Assembly (NCBI RefSeq): GCF_030698145.1
Contig: NZ_JAUYNW010000080.1
Location: 62,001-126,000, forward strand
DNA from: Phenylobacterium sp.
GTDB lineage: Bacteria; Pseudomonadota; Alphaproteobacteria; Caulobacterales; Caulobacteraceae
Length of the DNA: 64,000 bases
Reading direction: 5' to 3'
Below, piece by piece: positions 18,565 through 25,601 of the stretch; within the stretch, counting starts at the first letter, position 1, and each line of letters opens with the position of its first letter. The position numbers were made by a program, and so were the translations under genes. The notes under the pieces are model-generated. The model was not told the DNA's origin, ran no database searches, and saw nothing but the letters and a program-made list of their open reading frames with translations.

Positions 18565-19130
18565 GCCGGGCGGCCTATCTCGCGGGCCTGGAACGCCAGC
18601 GGCTGCTGAGCGGGGCGCGGCGCGCCCAGGCGAAGGCCGAGGCCCAGGCGGTGGCCGAGGGCGTGGCCGAGACGGTGGCGCTCTCGATCGCCCGGGGCGG
18701 CGCCTTCGAGGTCCCGGCCGACGCCAGGCGCGGCAAGCCGTATCGTCGGCAGGCCGGGCTGGACTGGCTGGCCGCCAAGGGCCGGTTGAGCCCGGCGCAG
18801 CGGGCGGCGGGCGAGCGCTACGGCGCCTGCTATCGCCGGGCCCGCGGCGAGATCGCCATCGCCTCGACCCTGGACGTCAAGCCCGGCCTCAGCGGCGGGA
18901 CCGGGGCGCCGCTCTCCGAGGTGCTGGCCAAGGCGGAGGCCAACGCCCAGGCCCGCGCCCGGCTGGCGGCCTATCGCCGCCGGCTGTGGGACCAGTCGGC
19001 CCTGGTGGCGGCCTGCGACAAGATCTGCGGCGAGGAGCTGACCCCGCGCGAAGCCGCCGCCGCCGAACGCGAGGCCTCGCGCCTGGAAGCGGTGCTGGCC
19101 GTGGCGCTGGACATCCTGGCGGGAGCCTAG
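18561..19130 (+). CDS. DUF6456-like phage/GTA-type activator candidate
   Basis: This 189-residue protein contains a segment (about 65-97) GLDWLAAKGRLSPAQRAAGERY and a C-terminal part with a conserved Cys pair (ACDKICGEELTPREAA) followed by a helix EASRLEAVLAVALDILAG. This pattern, W-L-x-x-x-G-x-L-x-x-x-Q-x-x-AGERY plus a Cys-containing helical C-terminus, resembles the DUF6456 domain of GafA-type activators of gene transfer agents and of similar phage proteins that contact RNA polymerase. The assignment rests on motif resemblance only. It is translationally coupled to the upstream gene, under the repressor-controlled promoter, and lies upstream of all structural genes, as a late-gene activator should. 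Confidence 0.6.
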   Translation: MSRAAYLAGLERQRLLSGARRAQAKAEAQAVAEGVAETVALSIARGGAFEVPADARRGKPYRRQAGLDWLAAKGRLSPAQRAAGERYGACYRRARGEIAIASTLDVKPGLSGGTGAPLSEVLAKAEANAQARARLAAYRRRLWDQSALVAACDKICGEELTPREAAAAEREASRLEAVLAVALDILAGA

Positions 19131-19136
19131 GTGGAG

Positions 19137-19166
19137 ATGTTCGTGGTTTGTTCTTGACTTTCGCAC
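19137..19166 (+). repeat. 30-bp duplicated SOS promoter, copy 1
   Basis: This 30-bp sequence is identical to 27511-27540. It contains the GTTC-N7-GTTC box (19139-19153) and a TTGACT -35 (19154-19159); a CACTAT -10 candidate follows after 17 bp at 19177-19182. Beyond the repeat the sequences diverge, apart from a GATT two bases later. Confidence 0.9.
19139..19153 (+). promoter_or_regulatory. SOS-type (LexA) box before toxin locus
   Basis: GTTC-GTGGTTT-GTTC matches the alphaproteobacterial LexA consensus and directly abuts the TTGACT -35 element, so bound LexA would block RNA polymerase. It precedes the segment that carries the toxin-like gene at 19522 and its partner. Confidence 0.75.
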
Positions 19167-19195
19167 ACGATTGCCGCACTATCTGGGCATCGGTG

Positions 19196-19540
19196 ATGAC
19201 TGTGTCTGAGGCGCGCGACGCGCTTCGGGGTTCCGGCCGGACCGCTCCTGCGGCGGGGTCGGAGCACGATCTTCCAGGGTTTGACGATGGAGCGCGGCGC
19301 CGGGAACGGCGCTGGAAGCGGATGCGCGGCTTCGCGTGTCCGGCCGCCCCGTCGCGAGCCGAGCGCCCTTGCGCCTCCCTCCCACGAGGGCGCGGGTCCC
19401 CTGGAAACCGCGTCGCGCGCCGAGGAGCCCCCGCGCCCCGCCTCCGAGCCGCGTCCCGCGGGACGGGCGGAGCGGGCGCGGGGGTGATCCGCGCTTTCGA
19501 GCGCCAGAAGAAGGAAGTCCCATGGACCGGATGTGGTTGA
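19196..19540 (+). CDS. Possible near-leaderless ORF after SOS promoter
   Basis: The first ATG after the predicted start of transcription (about 19189) opens a 114-codon frame beginning MTVSEARDALRGSG. The first ~50 codons have the high third-position GC of real genes here, but the remainder is very Arg/Pro-rich and may be non-coding or out of frame, and it would overlap the well-supported start at 19522. The 390 bp between 19131 and 19521 otherwise hold only the promoter. Treat this as a tentative small gene or a leader. Confidence 0.25.
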   Translation: MTVSEARDALRGSGRTAPAAGSEHDLPGFDDGARRRERRWKRMRGFACPAAPSRAERPCASLPRGRGSPGNRVARRGAPAPRLRAASRGTGGAGAGVIRAFERQKKEVPWTGCG

Positions 19541-20103
19541 GGGAGCGCGGAGGCGCTGACGCCGCACGGGACGCTTACTTCCAGCGGAGCGCCTCGGAGA
19601 TCGAAGCGGCTCGGCGACAGGCAGAGGATGCGGGCCGGCGCGTATGGAACGCGGCGATCGGTTCGGGGCGGTCGGTCCTGGCCCGGACGACCGCGGAGTT
19701 GGAGGCCCTGGGCCGCGCGCAACTCCAGTTGGACGAGGCTCAGCGGCGTCAGACCGCGAGCCTGGCTTCGGGCTTTGGGGCGCGAACGGGCGCGGTCGGC
19801 GACTTCGGCCGGAACTATCGCGACATGCGCGTGGAGGACCGAAAGAACACCGACAAGTACTTTCACTGCAAAGCGAATTGCCAAGCGGCATCGCGCGGGG
19901 GGCCAGGCGCCCTGATGGCGGAGAAACTCAGCAACCTTCGCGAGATCTACGGCCAGCGCGTCAAGGGTGATGAGTTGGATGACGTGCTAGAGGACCAAGC
20001 CGCCAATCGACATGGTCGACACGGCGGATCCGCTCATCCGGAGCGGGTGTGCAGCACCACCTGCGAGAGATTTCGACCGCCAGGACTCGACAGCCGCTAT
20101 TAG
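19522..20103 (+). CDS. Prophage cargo protein with toxin-like Cys/His C-terminal domain
   Basis: The 193-residue product starts after a strong AAGGAAG site. Residues 1-110 form an Ala/Arg/Glu-rich helical region. The C-terminus reads DKYFHCKANCQAASRGGPG, then ANRHGRHGG, then VCSTTCERFRPPGL: four cysteines plus two histidines in the D-K-Y-x-H-C-x-x-N-C ... N-x-x-GR ... C-x-x-x-C-x-x-x-RP pattern that I associate with C-terminal domains of Rhs/polymorphic toxins and phage cargo proteins (DUF6973-like). It is followed after a few bases by a small membrane protein, a typical toxin-partner order, and preceded by an SOS promoter. Toxicity is inferred, not shown. Confidence 0.6.
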   Translation: MDRMWLRERGGADAARDAYFQRSASEIEAARRQAEDAGRRVWNAAIGSGRSVLARTTAELEALGRAQLQLDEAQRRQTASLASGFGARTGAVGDFGRNYRDMRVEDRKNTDKYFHCKANCQAASRGGPGALMAEKLSNLREIYGQRVKGDELDDVLEDQAANRHGRHGGSAHPERVCSTTCERFRPPGLDSRY

Positions 20104-20151
20104 CCGATGCACAACTCGAAGTTCTCCATATGTTCCAGTGCGGCGGGCGGC

Positions 20152-20394
20152 ATGAAACCGAGATTGGCGACGGCGATCACCCTCATTGCGACGATTGTTT
20201 GCACAGCCTTTCTGACGCGCTCCGGTGTCTTGTTCATGCAGGAAGACAGTTGTCTGGATCGAGGCGGATCGAATGAGCGGGGGGTTTGCGAGGTCCTGGT
20301 GCGGGGTTCGAAAGCCGAGGTGGAATTCTTGTGCGCGCAAGCCGGCCTGCAGCCCGGGCCCGAGAGCCAGCCCGCGAGCGCGCCGCCGTCGTAG
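20152..20394 (+). CDS. Small membrane protein, putative partner of the toxin-like protein
   Basis: This 80-residue protein has one N-terminal membrane segment (LATAITLIATIVCTAFLT) and a short exported or periplasmic part with DSCLDRGGSNERGVCE. The C-L-D-x-GG-...-C motif recurs in small membrane or lipoproteins found next to toxin-like genes of the preceding type. An upstream in-frame ATG at 20107 would add 15 residues; I prefer 20152 because the hydrophobic segment then begins at the N-terminus. The location immediately after the toxin-like gene suggests an immunity or anchoring role, which is inference. Confidence 0.5.
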   Translation: MKPRLATAITLIATIVCTAFLTRSGVLFMQEDSCLDRGGSNERGVCEVLVRGSKAEVEFLCAQAGLQPGPESQPASAPPS

Positions 20395-20462
20395 CAGGCA
20401 GGAATAGGACGCGCGGCGAAGCTTTCCAGCGCCCACCGCGCGCGCTTCAATTGGGCTTGTAT

Positions 20463-20497
20463 GGACAATGTACGTACATCGTGTGTATACGTTGTCC
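20463..20497. promoter_or_regulatory. Operator/promoter of the TacAT-type module
   Basis: The arms GGACAA (20463) and TTGTCC (20492) flank a TGTACGTACA palindrome and a GTATAC, 17 bp upstream of the antitoxin start. Such nested symmetry just ahead of an RHH-type antitoxin gene is typical of autoregulation by the toxin-antitoxin complex. The sequence GGAGG follows at 20503. Confidence 0.6.
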
Positions 20498-20513
20498 GTA
20501 CAGGAGGCGTGTC

Positions 20514-20807
20514 ATGGCCACTACAGCCCGTGAACGGCAGGACGCCACGCACGGCGTCACCCTCAACATCCGCGCCGATCCAAGGCGCCGCGATCTCATC
20601 GATCGCGCCGCGGAGGCCCTTGGAAAGTCACGCTCGGAGTTCATGCTGGAAACCGCCTGCAAGGAGGCTGAATCCGTCCTTCTCGATCGCAGGTACTTCA
20701 CGCTCGACGAGGCGCAGTTTCAGGCTTTTCTCGCGCGCCTTGATGCGCCCGCGCCGTCGGCGAAGCTCGTCGAGCTTCTGAACACGAAGGCGCCGTGGGA
20801 AAAATAA
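20514..20807 (+). CDS. DUF1778 (TacA-type) antitoxin
   Basis: This 97-residue ribbon-helix-helix protein has the DUF1778 pattern: TLNIRADPRRRDLIDRAAEALGKSRSEFMLETACKEAESVLLDR (DNA-binding domain), then FTLDEAQFQAFLARLDAPAP and a C-terminal LVELLNTKAPWE that in this family wraps and blocks the acetyltransferase toxin. GGAGG at 20503-20507 supports ATG 20514. The gene overlaps the toxin gene by 13 bases. It is expected to neutralise the toxin and repress its own promoter through the inverted repeat at 20463-20497. Confidence 0.92.
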   Translation: MATTARERQDATHGVTLNIRADPRRRDLIDRAAEALGKSRSEFMLETACKEAESVLLDRRYFTLDEAQFQAFLARLDAPAPSAKLVELLNTKAPWEK

Positions 20808-21298
20808 CCGCTCCGGAGCGTCTAACGGAGGCTCACGACATAGCGGACTTCAAGTCCCGGCAGCCGCAACTCGACGAATGGCTGCGCCGGAAAGCGCTAT
20901 CCAATGAGACCTCCGGCGGCTGCCGAACCTATGTCACGACCGATGGGGAGCGGGTCATCGGATTCTACTGTCTCGCCACCGGCGCCGTGGCTCATGCCCA
21001 GGCCACCGGAAAGGCGCGGCGCAATATGCCCGACCCGATTCCCGCGGTCATCGTCGGTCGGATGGGGGTCGACGAGACATTCGAGCGGCAGGGGATCGGC
21101 AGGGGTCTGATCCGGGACTCCGTCATCCGGACGCTCGCCGCCGCCGAGGTGATCGGTGTGAGGGCGATCCTCATCCACGCCAAGTCAGACGAGGCTCGGC
21201 GGTTCTATGTCGAAAGATGCGGGCTGTCGGAAAGCCCGATCGACCCGATGACACTGATGGTCACGCTGTCCGACGCCAGGAAGGCGCTCGGGATCTAG
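20795..21298 (+). CDS. GNAT-family acetyltransferase toxin (TacT-type)
   Basis: The 167-residue GNAT protein has the TacT arrangement: LTEAHDIADFKSRQPQLDEWLRRKA at the N-terminus, the core strand VGRMGVDETFERQGIGRGLI with the acetyl-CoA-binding (R/Q)xxGxG loop, and HAKSDEARRFYVERCGL containing the conserved Tyr. Known members acetylate the amino group of charged tRNAs and stop translation. It begins at a GTG within the antitoxin gene, ensuring coupled translation. The module sits in the prophage cargo zone and may stabilise the element. Its 3' end faces the DUF4279 gene 14 bp away. Confidence 0.92.
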   Translation: MGKITAPERLTEAHDIADFKSRQPQLDEWLRRKALSNETSGGCRTYVTTDGERVIGFYCLATGAVAHAQATGKARRNMPDPIPAVIVGRMGVDETFERQGIGRGLIRDSVIRTLAAAEVIGVRAILIHAKSDEARRFYVERCGLSESPIDPMTLMVTLSDARKALGI

Positions 21299-21312
21299 CG
21301 AACTCTCAGCGG

Positions 21313-22059
21313 TCAGTGGGGGCCACCGTAGACATCTAAGGACAGCGAAATGTTCAGGGCGGTCATCCGCCGGAGCATGTCGGGCGGCAGGACGCAGGCG
21401 CCGCTGACCTCGACGAAAAGGCCGACGAAGAACTCCGCGGTACCGCCGGAGCTCGTGAGTTCTCGGATGAAGTCGCCGTGAGCCTCGAGGATGTCCAGCG
21501 CCGCCTCGATCCCTGGCTCAAGGTCGTCATCGCCGGCCGACATCGGAAAACAGCAATAGGTTCTGTCCCATCGGCCGTCGAGCGGCGTATCGGCGGGTGT
21601 CGAGCGCCGCTCATCTACGGTCCAGGCGCGGCTCGGCACGAGCTGAAGCGTTTCGATGATTTGCTCGGCCACCCAGGCTGGATGGGTGACGCGGAACGAG
21701 ATCTTGAAGCGCTGGGGGCTCACTGGATCGTCTTCCGGAGGGATGGCCTCGTAGGTGACGTGGTGGCTTTCGATCAGGCCCAGCTTGCCGACGATCTCTG
21801 GATGGGAAGCGGAGCCCGCGACGAGGACCATGACGTAACGATGGTCGCGACGCTCGATATCCGACCAGTCGAAGTATCTGACAAATCGGAGGTCGTCGGT
21901 CGCGTCGAACCTGTCGAGCGGATAGTCCCAATAGCCGGACGACAGTTCGCGATTGAGCATGATCCGCAGCGATGGCGCTCCAGACGGAAGGACGCGAATC
22001 CAGTGCTGGGCCTCGCCATACGGCGGCGCGTCCCCGTCCGAGGGGGCGCCGACGATCAC
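21313..22059 (-). CDS. DUF4279-type protein
   Basis: This 248-residue protein is antisense to the phage structural genes. The C-terminal ~85 residues (LEPGIEAALDILEAHGDFIRELTSSGGTAEFFVGLFVEVSGACVLPPDMLRRMTALNISLSLDVYG) match the DUF4279 pattern, a small alpha/beta domain often found among immunity-like proteins of toxin loci. The N-terminal part contains PSLRIMLNRELSSGYWDYPLDRF and is unknown. It starts at GTG 22059 with a weak ribosome site, 12 bp after a short gene on the same strand. A phage moron, possibly an orphan immunity gene, is the simplest reading. Confidence 0.65.
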   Translation of the reverse strand: MIVGAPSDGDAPPYGEAQHWIRVLPSGAPSLRIMLNRELSSGYWDYPLDRFDATDDLRFVRYFDWSDIERRDHRYVMVLVAGSASHPEIVGKLGLIESHHVTYEAIPPEDDPVSPQRFKISFRVTHPAWVAEQIIETLQLVPSRAWTVDERRSTPADTPLDGRWDRTYCCFPMSAGDDDLEPGIEAALDILEAHGDFIRELTSSGGTAEFFVGLFVEVSGACVLPPDMLRRMTALNISLSLDVYGGPH

Positions 22060-22071
22060 CTTGAACAGGGC

Positions 22072-22212
22072 TTATTCAACCAGCAGGCAGTCGTCGTTCA
22101 GGTCGAAGGCGGCGTTCAGCTCGGAGTATGGCGCTTCCATCCTGAACTGGGTGTTGAAGAGGTCGCGGCTCGCGATCAGGAAGCGGTTCATCCGGTCGTA
22201 TAGCGGCGTCAT
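22072..22212 (-). CDS. Short hypothetical gene upstream of DUF4279 gene
   Basis: This is a 46-codon frame, MTPLYDRMNRFLIASRDLFNTQFRMEA..., ending NDDCLLVE. Amino-acid composition is that of a folded acidic protein and the frame is in the same orientation and close to the DUF4279 gene, so the two probably share a transcript. AGGA lies nine bases before the ATG. It is unrecognised and may be the trimmed end of a larger gene; the short length keeps confidence low. Confidence 0.4.
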   Translation of the reverse strand: MTPLYDRMNRFLIASRDLFNTQFRMEAPYSELNAAFDLNDDCLLVE

Positions 22213-22334
22213 CGCGCAGTCCTGATGGTGGCGGAGGAGACGCGCATATCCCGCGCAGGTTGCACTTAAGGCGGCATGAACGGAGGCGTCCGGCCGGGGC
22301 GATCCGCGATGCGACAACGCAAGGAAATCCTACC

Positions 22335-22796
22335 ATGAGAAAACCAAAGCCGCCGCCGGCTTCGCCGGTCGGCCCGCAGAAGTATGTGCGGCTCAATCGG
22401 GAGCTGGCCCAGAGGATCTGCGATCGGATCGCCCAGGGCGAGAGCTGGTCGAGGATGTCGGGTGAGCCGGGGATGCCCAGCTACGCGACGCTCTATGTCT
22501 GGCGGAAGAAATACCCCGCGTTCGGCGCGCAGGTGGAGGCCGCCAAGCTGGCCGGGGCGGACTGGAAATTCGACCAGGTCTGGGACATCGCGCAGGCGAC
22601 GCCGGGCGAAGGCGTGCCGCAGACCAAGCTGAAGATCGACGCCCTGCGCTGGCAGGTCGGGCGGCGCGCCGCCGAGGCGGCCGCAAAGGCGGCGGAGTGC
22701 GCCAAGAGCGCAAAGAGCGACGCCGACGACGGGCGGGTGATCCTGAACATCAGGGTGGTGAATTTTGGCGACGACGATCGAACTGCAGGTTCCTGA
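22335..22796 (+). CDS. Terminase small subunit
   Basis: The 153-residue protein has an N-terminal helix-turn-helix (LNRELAQRICDRIAQGESWSRMSGEPGMPSYATLYVWRKKYPAF), matching small terminase subunits that recognise viral DNA, a central helix pair (FDQVWDIAQATPGEGVPQTKLKIDALRWQVGRRA), and a C-terminal tail that would contact the large subunit. AAGGAAA upstream supports ATG 22335. It overlaps the large terminase gene by 32 bases. The repeated W-x-x-x-KYP motif is common to podoviral and GTA-like small subunits. Confidence 0.88.
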   Translation: MRKPKPPPASPVGPQKYVRLNRELAQRICDRIAQGESWSRMSGEPGMPSYATLYVWRKKYPAFGAQVEAAKLAGADWKFDQVWDIAQATPGEGVPQTKLKIDALRWQVGRRAAEAAAKAAECAKSAKSDADDGRVILNIRVVNFGDDDRTAGS

Positions 22797-24102
22797 GGTC
22801 TGGGCGCCGCGCGACTACCAGATGCCGCTCTGGCGGTATCTGCAGGGCGAGGGCAAGCGGGCCGATGTGGCGGCCCACCGGCGCTGGGGCAAGGACGAGG
22901 TGGCGCTGCACTGGGCCGCGCGCGCGACGGTGATGCGGCCGGGCCTCTATTGGCACCTGCTGCCGGAGGTCGGGCAGGGGCGGCGCGCGGTCTGGGACGC
23001 GGTCAATCCGCACACTGGGCGCAAGCGGATCGACGAGGCCTTTCCGCTGGATATGCGCCGCCAGACCCGCGACGGCGACATGAAGATCGAGTTCCTGAGC
23101 GGCGCGGTCTGGCAGGTGCTGGGGTCGGACAATTTCGACAGCCTGGTGGGGGCGCCGCCGGCCGGGGTGGTGTTCTCGGAATGGGCGCTGGCCAAGCCGG
23201 ACGCCTGGACCTACCTGCGGCCGATCCTGGCGGAGAACGAGGGCTGGGCGCTGTTCCTGTGGACCCCGCGCGGACGAAACCACGCGACCCAGTCCTTCGA
23301 GGCGCGCCACGCCGATCCGGTCAACTGGTACACGCTCAAATCTCCCGCGACGGAGACCGATGTGTTCACACCCGAGCAACTGGCCCGGGAGCGCACCGAG
23401 CTGGTCGCCGAGGCCGGATCGAGGGAGGAGGGCGCGGCGCGGTACGCCAGCGAATACCTGGTGGACTTCGACGCCGCGGCTCCGGGCGCCTATTACGGAT
23501 CGGTGCTGCGCGAGGCCGCGGAGGCCGGGCGGATCGCCCGCGTGCCCTACGACCCCGCGTTGCGGGTGGACACGGCCTGGGACCTTGGGATCGACGACTA
23601 CACGGCCATCTGGTTCTTCCAGCAGGTGGGACGCGAGGTCCGCGCCATCGACTATTTCGAGACTTCGGGCGAGGGGCTGCAGTCCATCGTGCGCGAGGCG
23701 ATCGCGGCCAAGCCCTATGTCTATGGAACCCACTACCTGCCGCATGACGTGATGGTGCGCGAACTGGGGGCGGGGGGCCGTTCGCGGTTCGAGACCCTGG
23801 GCGGGCTGGGGGTCTCGCCGATCAGCGCGGGGGTGGCGGGCGACCCGGAGGACCGGATCAACGCCTCGCGCCAGATGATCCCGATGACCTGGTTCGACGC
23901 GGAGAAGTGCGCGGTCGGGTTGGAGCGGCTGCGGGCCTACCGCAAGCGCTGGAGCCGGGCGACCTCGAGCTATGCGGGGCCGCTGCACGACGCGGCGAGC
24001 CATGGGGCGGACGCGTTCGGCGAGTTCGCGGTCAACCGGCGGGGGGTGGCGACGCCGCGACCCCGGCCGCCGCGCGGCGAAGGCCTGAGTTGGATGGGAT
24101 GA
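22765..24102 (+). CDS. Terminase large subunit
   Basis: This is the DNA-packaging motor of 445 residues. A Walker A variant HRRWGKDE is at 38-45, Walker B is GVVFSEWA with catalytic E139, and a coupling motif is LFLWTPRG. The RuvC-like nuclease begins at about 265 with D273 in TAWDLGIDD and continues to a late acidic site in HDAASHGADAF. The start is TTG 22765 (LATTIELQ). Both ATPase and nuclease residues appear intact, so packaging could be functional. This family cuts at headful or cohesive ends; which one is not visible. Confidence 0.95.
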   Translation: MATTIELQVPEVWAPRDYQMPLWRYLQGEGKRADVAAHRRWGKDEVALHWAARATVMRPGLYWHLLPEVGQGRRAVWDAVNPHTGRKRIDEAFPLDMRRQTRDGDMKIEFLSGAVWQVLGSDNFDSLVGAPPAGVVFSEWALAKPDAWTYLRPILAENEGWALFLWTPRGRNHATQSFEARHADPVNWYTLKSPATETDVFTPEQLARERTELVAEAGSREEGAARYASEYLVDFDAAAPGAYYGSVLREAAEAGRIARVPYDPALRVDTAWDLGIDDYTAIWFFQQVGREVRAIDYFETSGEGLQSIVREAIAAKPYVYGTHYLPHDVMVRELGAGGRSRFETLGGLGVSPISAGVAGDPEDRINASRQMIPMTWFDAEKCAVGLERLRAYRKRWSRATSSYAGPLHDAASHGADAFGEFAVNRRGVATPRPRPPRGEGLSWMG

Positions 24103-24137
24103 GGCGCCCCCGACCAACGATTGAAGAGGAGATGTGG

Positions 24138-24890
24138 ATGGCCGACCCGGCGATGAGAGCCAAGGCGTGGCTTCGCAACCAGTGGAACGGGTTCGTGGCG
24201 GCTGACGCCGGCATGCGGCGGACGGAGCTGGCGGCCCAGGAGGAGATGCGCGCGCAGATCGTCGCGAAGCTCGACATTCCGCGTCTGAGCCTGGACGAGC
24301 GGCGGGCGATGGTGGGCGCGCCGCGGAAGGATCGACCATCGGAGATCCCACTGCGGGGGCCGGTGGACCCGCGCCCGAAGGCGACGCCCGATCCCTATTT
24401 CGGCGCCCGCGCGGAGGATTTCGCTGGCAACGAGACCTGGGCCTTTCCCGGCGGGTCCTACTATGAGTGGAACCGGAAGGCGCCGGGGCAGGGCGATGGG
24501 CGTTTCGGGAAGGGGTTTCGCTTCAAGAATGGCATCCCGCGACGTCATGATGGGGTGGACATCACCATGCCTGAGGGGACGCCCGTCTACGCGGATCGGG
24601 ATGGGCGGGTACTCTATTCTGGTGACGTAAAGGACTACGGCCTGATGATCGACGCTGGCCCGGACTCCGCCGGGAAGAGTCGCTATGCCCACCTCTCGCA
24701 GTCGTTTGTGAAACCTGGTCAACAGGTGAAAAAGGGTGAGGTGATCGGCCGCAGCGGCCGATCGGGGAACCTTGACGCGGAAGCTGCGTCGCACCTCCAC
24801 TATGAGCGGTTCATGGACGGGCGGCTCGTGGATCCGTACCGGTTGTTCCGCTATGGCGAAGCCTCGCCAAACTATCGCTCCAAGCCTTGA
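24138..24890 (+). CDS. M23 metallopeptidase, prophage cargo
   Basis: The 250-residue protein has a helical N-terminal region (to about 85), a linker, and a C-terminal LytM/M23 domain. Zinc ligands are visible in RHDGVDI (HxxxD) and SHLHYE (HxH), with YAHLS in between, so the peptidase should be active on murein cross-links. The best start is ATG 24138, six bases after AGGAG; an ATG at 24132 is too close. It interrupts the terminase-portal junction, where phages normally have no gene of this kind, and lacks a signal peptide, so delivery by the virion or lysis is required. A secreted protein gene with an SOS box follows. Confidence 0.88.
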   Translation: MADPAMRAKAWLRNQWNGFVAADAGMRRTELAAQEEMRAQIVAKLDIPRLSLDERRAMVGAPRKDRPSEIPLRGPVDPRPKATPDPYFGARAEDFAGNETWAFPGGSYYEWNRKAPGQGDGRFGKGFRFKNGIPRRHDGVDITMPEGTPVYADRDGRVLYSGDVKDYGLMIDAGPDSAGKSRYAHLSQSFVKPGQQVKKGEVIGRSGRSGNLDAEAASHLHYERFMDGRLVDPYRLFRYGEASPNYRSKP

Positions 24891-24891
24891 C

Positions 24892-24906
24892 GTTCGCTAT
24901 TTGTTC
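24892..24906 (+). promoter_or_regulatory. SOS-type (LexA) box before secreted cargo gene
   Basis: GTTC-GCTATTT-GTTC has the LexA-box form and the same TTT before the second half as the boxes at 19139 and 27513. It directly follows the M23 stop codon, 37 bp upstream of the GTG at 24943. A TTGACG at 24887-24892 could be the -35 element, although no good -10 is seen at 17 bp. Confidence 0.65.
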
Positions 24907-24942
24907 GACCAACCATAGTTTGACCATCGAGCGGAGGCGAGC

Positions 24943-25461
24943 GTGCGGCGGCATTTGATTCTAGCCTTGGCCATCAGCGCGATCGGAGCCTCGGCGTTAG
25001 CGGCGGAGACGCCCTACTTCTGTCCGCCGCCCTATTGGCCAGCAGGCCGGACGCCGGGCCTGGAGATCGGAGACCTACTCGGGACGATGACGGGCCGAGT
25101 GCCGAAATCGTCCGGGTGTTATGACCCTCGCCGCGTGGTGTGCGCGTTCCGAGACAAGCATGGCTACACGAACCATTTCGGCTCCAACGACGCGGATGGC
25201 GTGGAGGAGCGCGTTCTGCTCAGCAAGGTCGCGCTGCGGGCGCAAGCCGCACAGCTTCCCTTCGGCGTGCTGTGGACAGACAGCCGGGCGACCGTGAAGC
25301 GGCGGCTGAAGGTTATTCAGCGGCCCGGCTGGTCGCACGAGGATAGCGACACAATCTCCACCAGCACGTGCGGCAGCCCACAGAGCGATTCCATGTATAC
25401 CACCTTCAAGTTCGACCGTGCGGGGCGGTTGATCTCGATGGAGCAGAGCATTCAAGTCTAG
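24943..25461 (+). CDS. Secreted hypothetical protein, partner of M23 cargo gene
   Basis: The 172-residue protein has a clear Sec signal peptide (MRRHLILALAISAIGASALAA, cleavage near AAE) and a mature domain with four or five cysteines (YFCPPP, SGCYDPRRVVCAF, TSTCGSPQ). GGAGGCGA is well placed before the GTG. I do not recognise the fold. Position directly after an M23 peptidase and behind an SOS box suggests a periplasmic protector against that peptidase or a second secreted effector; both are inference. Codon use is less GC-biased than in neighbouring structural genes. Confidence 0.7.
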   Translation: MRRHLILALAISAIGASALAAETPYFCPPPYWPAGRTPGLEIGDLLGTMTGRVPKSSGCYDPRRVVCAFRDKHGYTNHFGSNDADGVEERVLLSKVALRAQAAQLPFGVLWTDSRATVKRRLKVIQRPGWSHEDSDTISTSTCGSPQSDSMYTTFKFDRAGRLISMEQSIQV

Positions 25462-25601
25462 ACTGCCTGCCCGGGGGGGTTGCCTAAACCGTCGCCCATT
25501 CGATGTTTGCGGCGTCTCGTGAAGCTTGACCGCCGCGACTAGTGCGACCGAACATCCGTATAACCCGAAACCTCCGCGCCTGCCGCGGAGCCGGAGACCC
25601 C

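Noticed and set aside
22750..24351. 533-codon open frame antisense to the large terminase
   Set aside because: It mirrors the high third-position GC of the terminase gene, has an Arg/Pro/His-rich product with no motifs, and the forward frame has intact Walker and nuclease residues.
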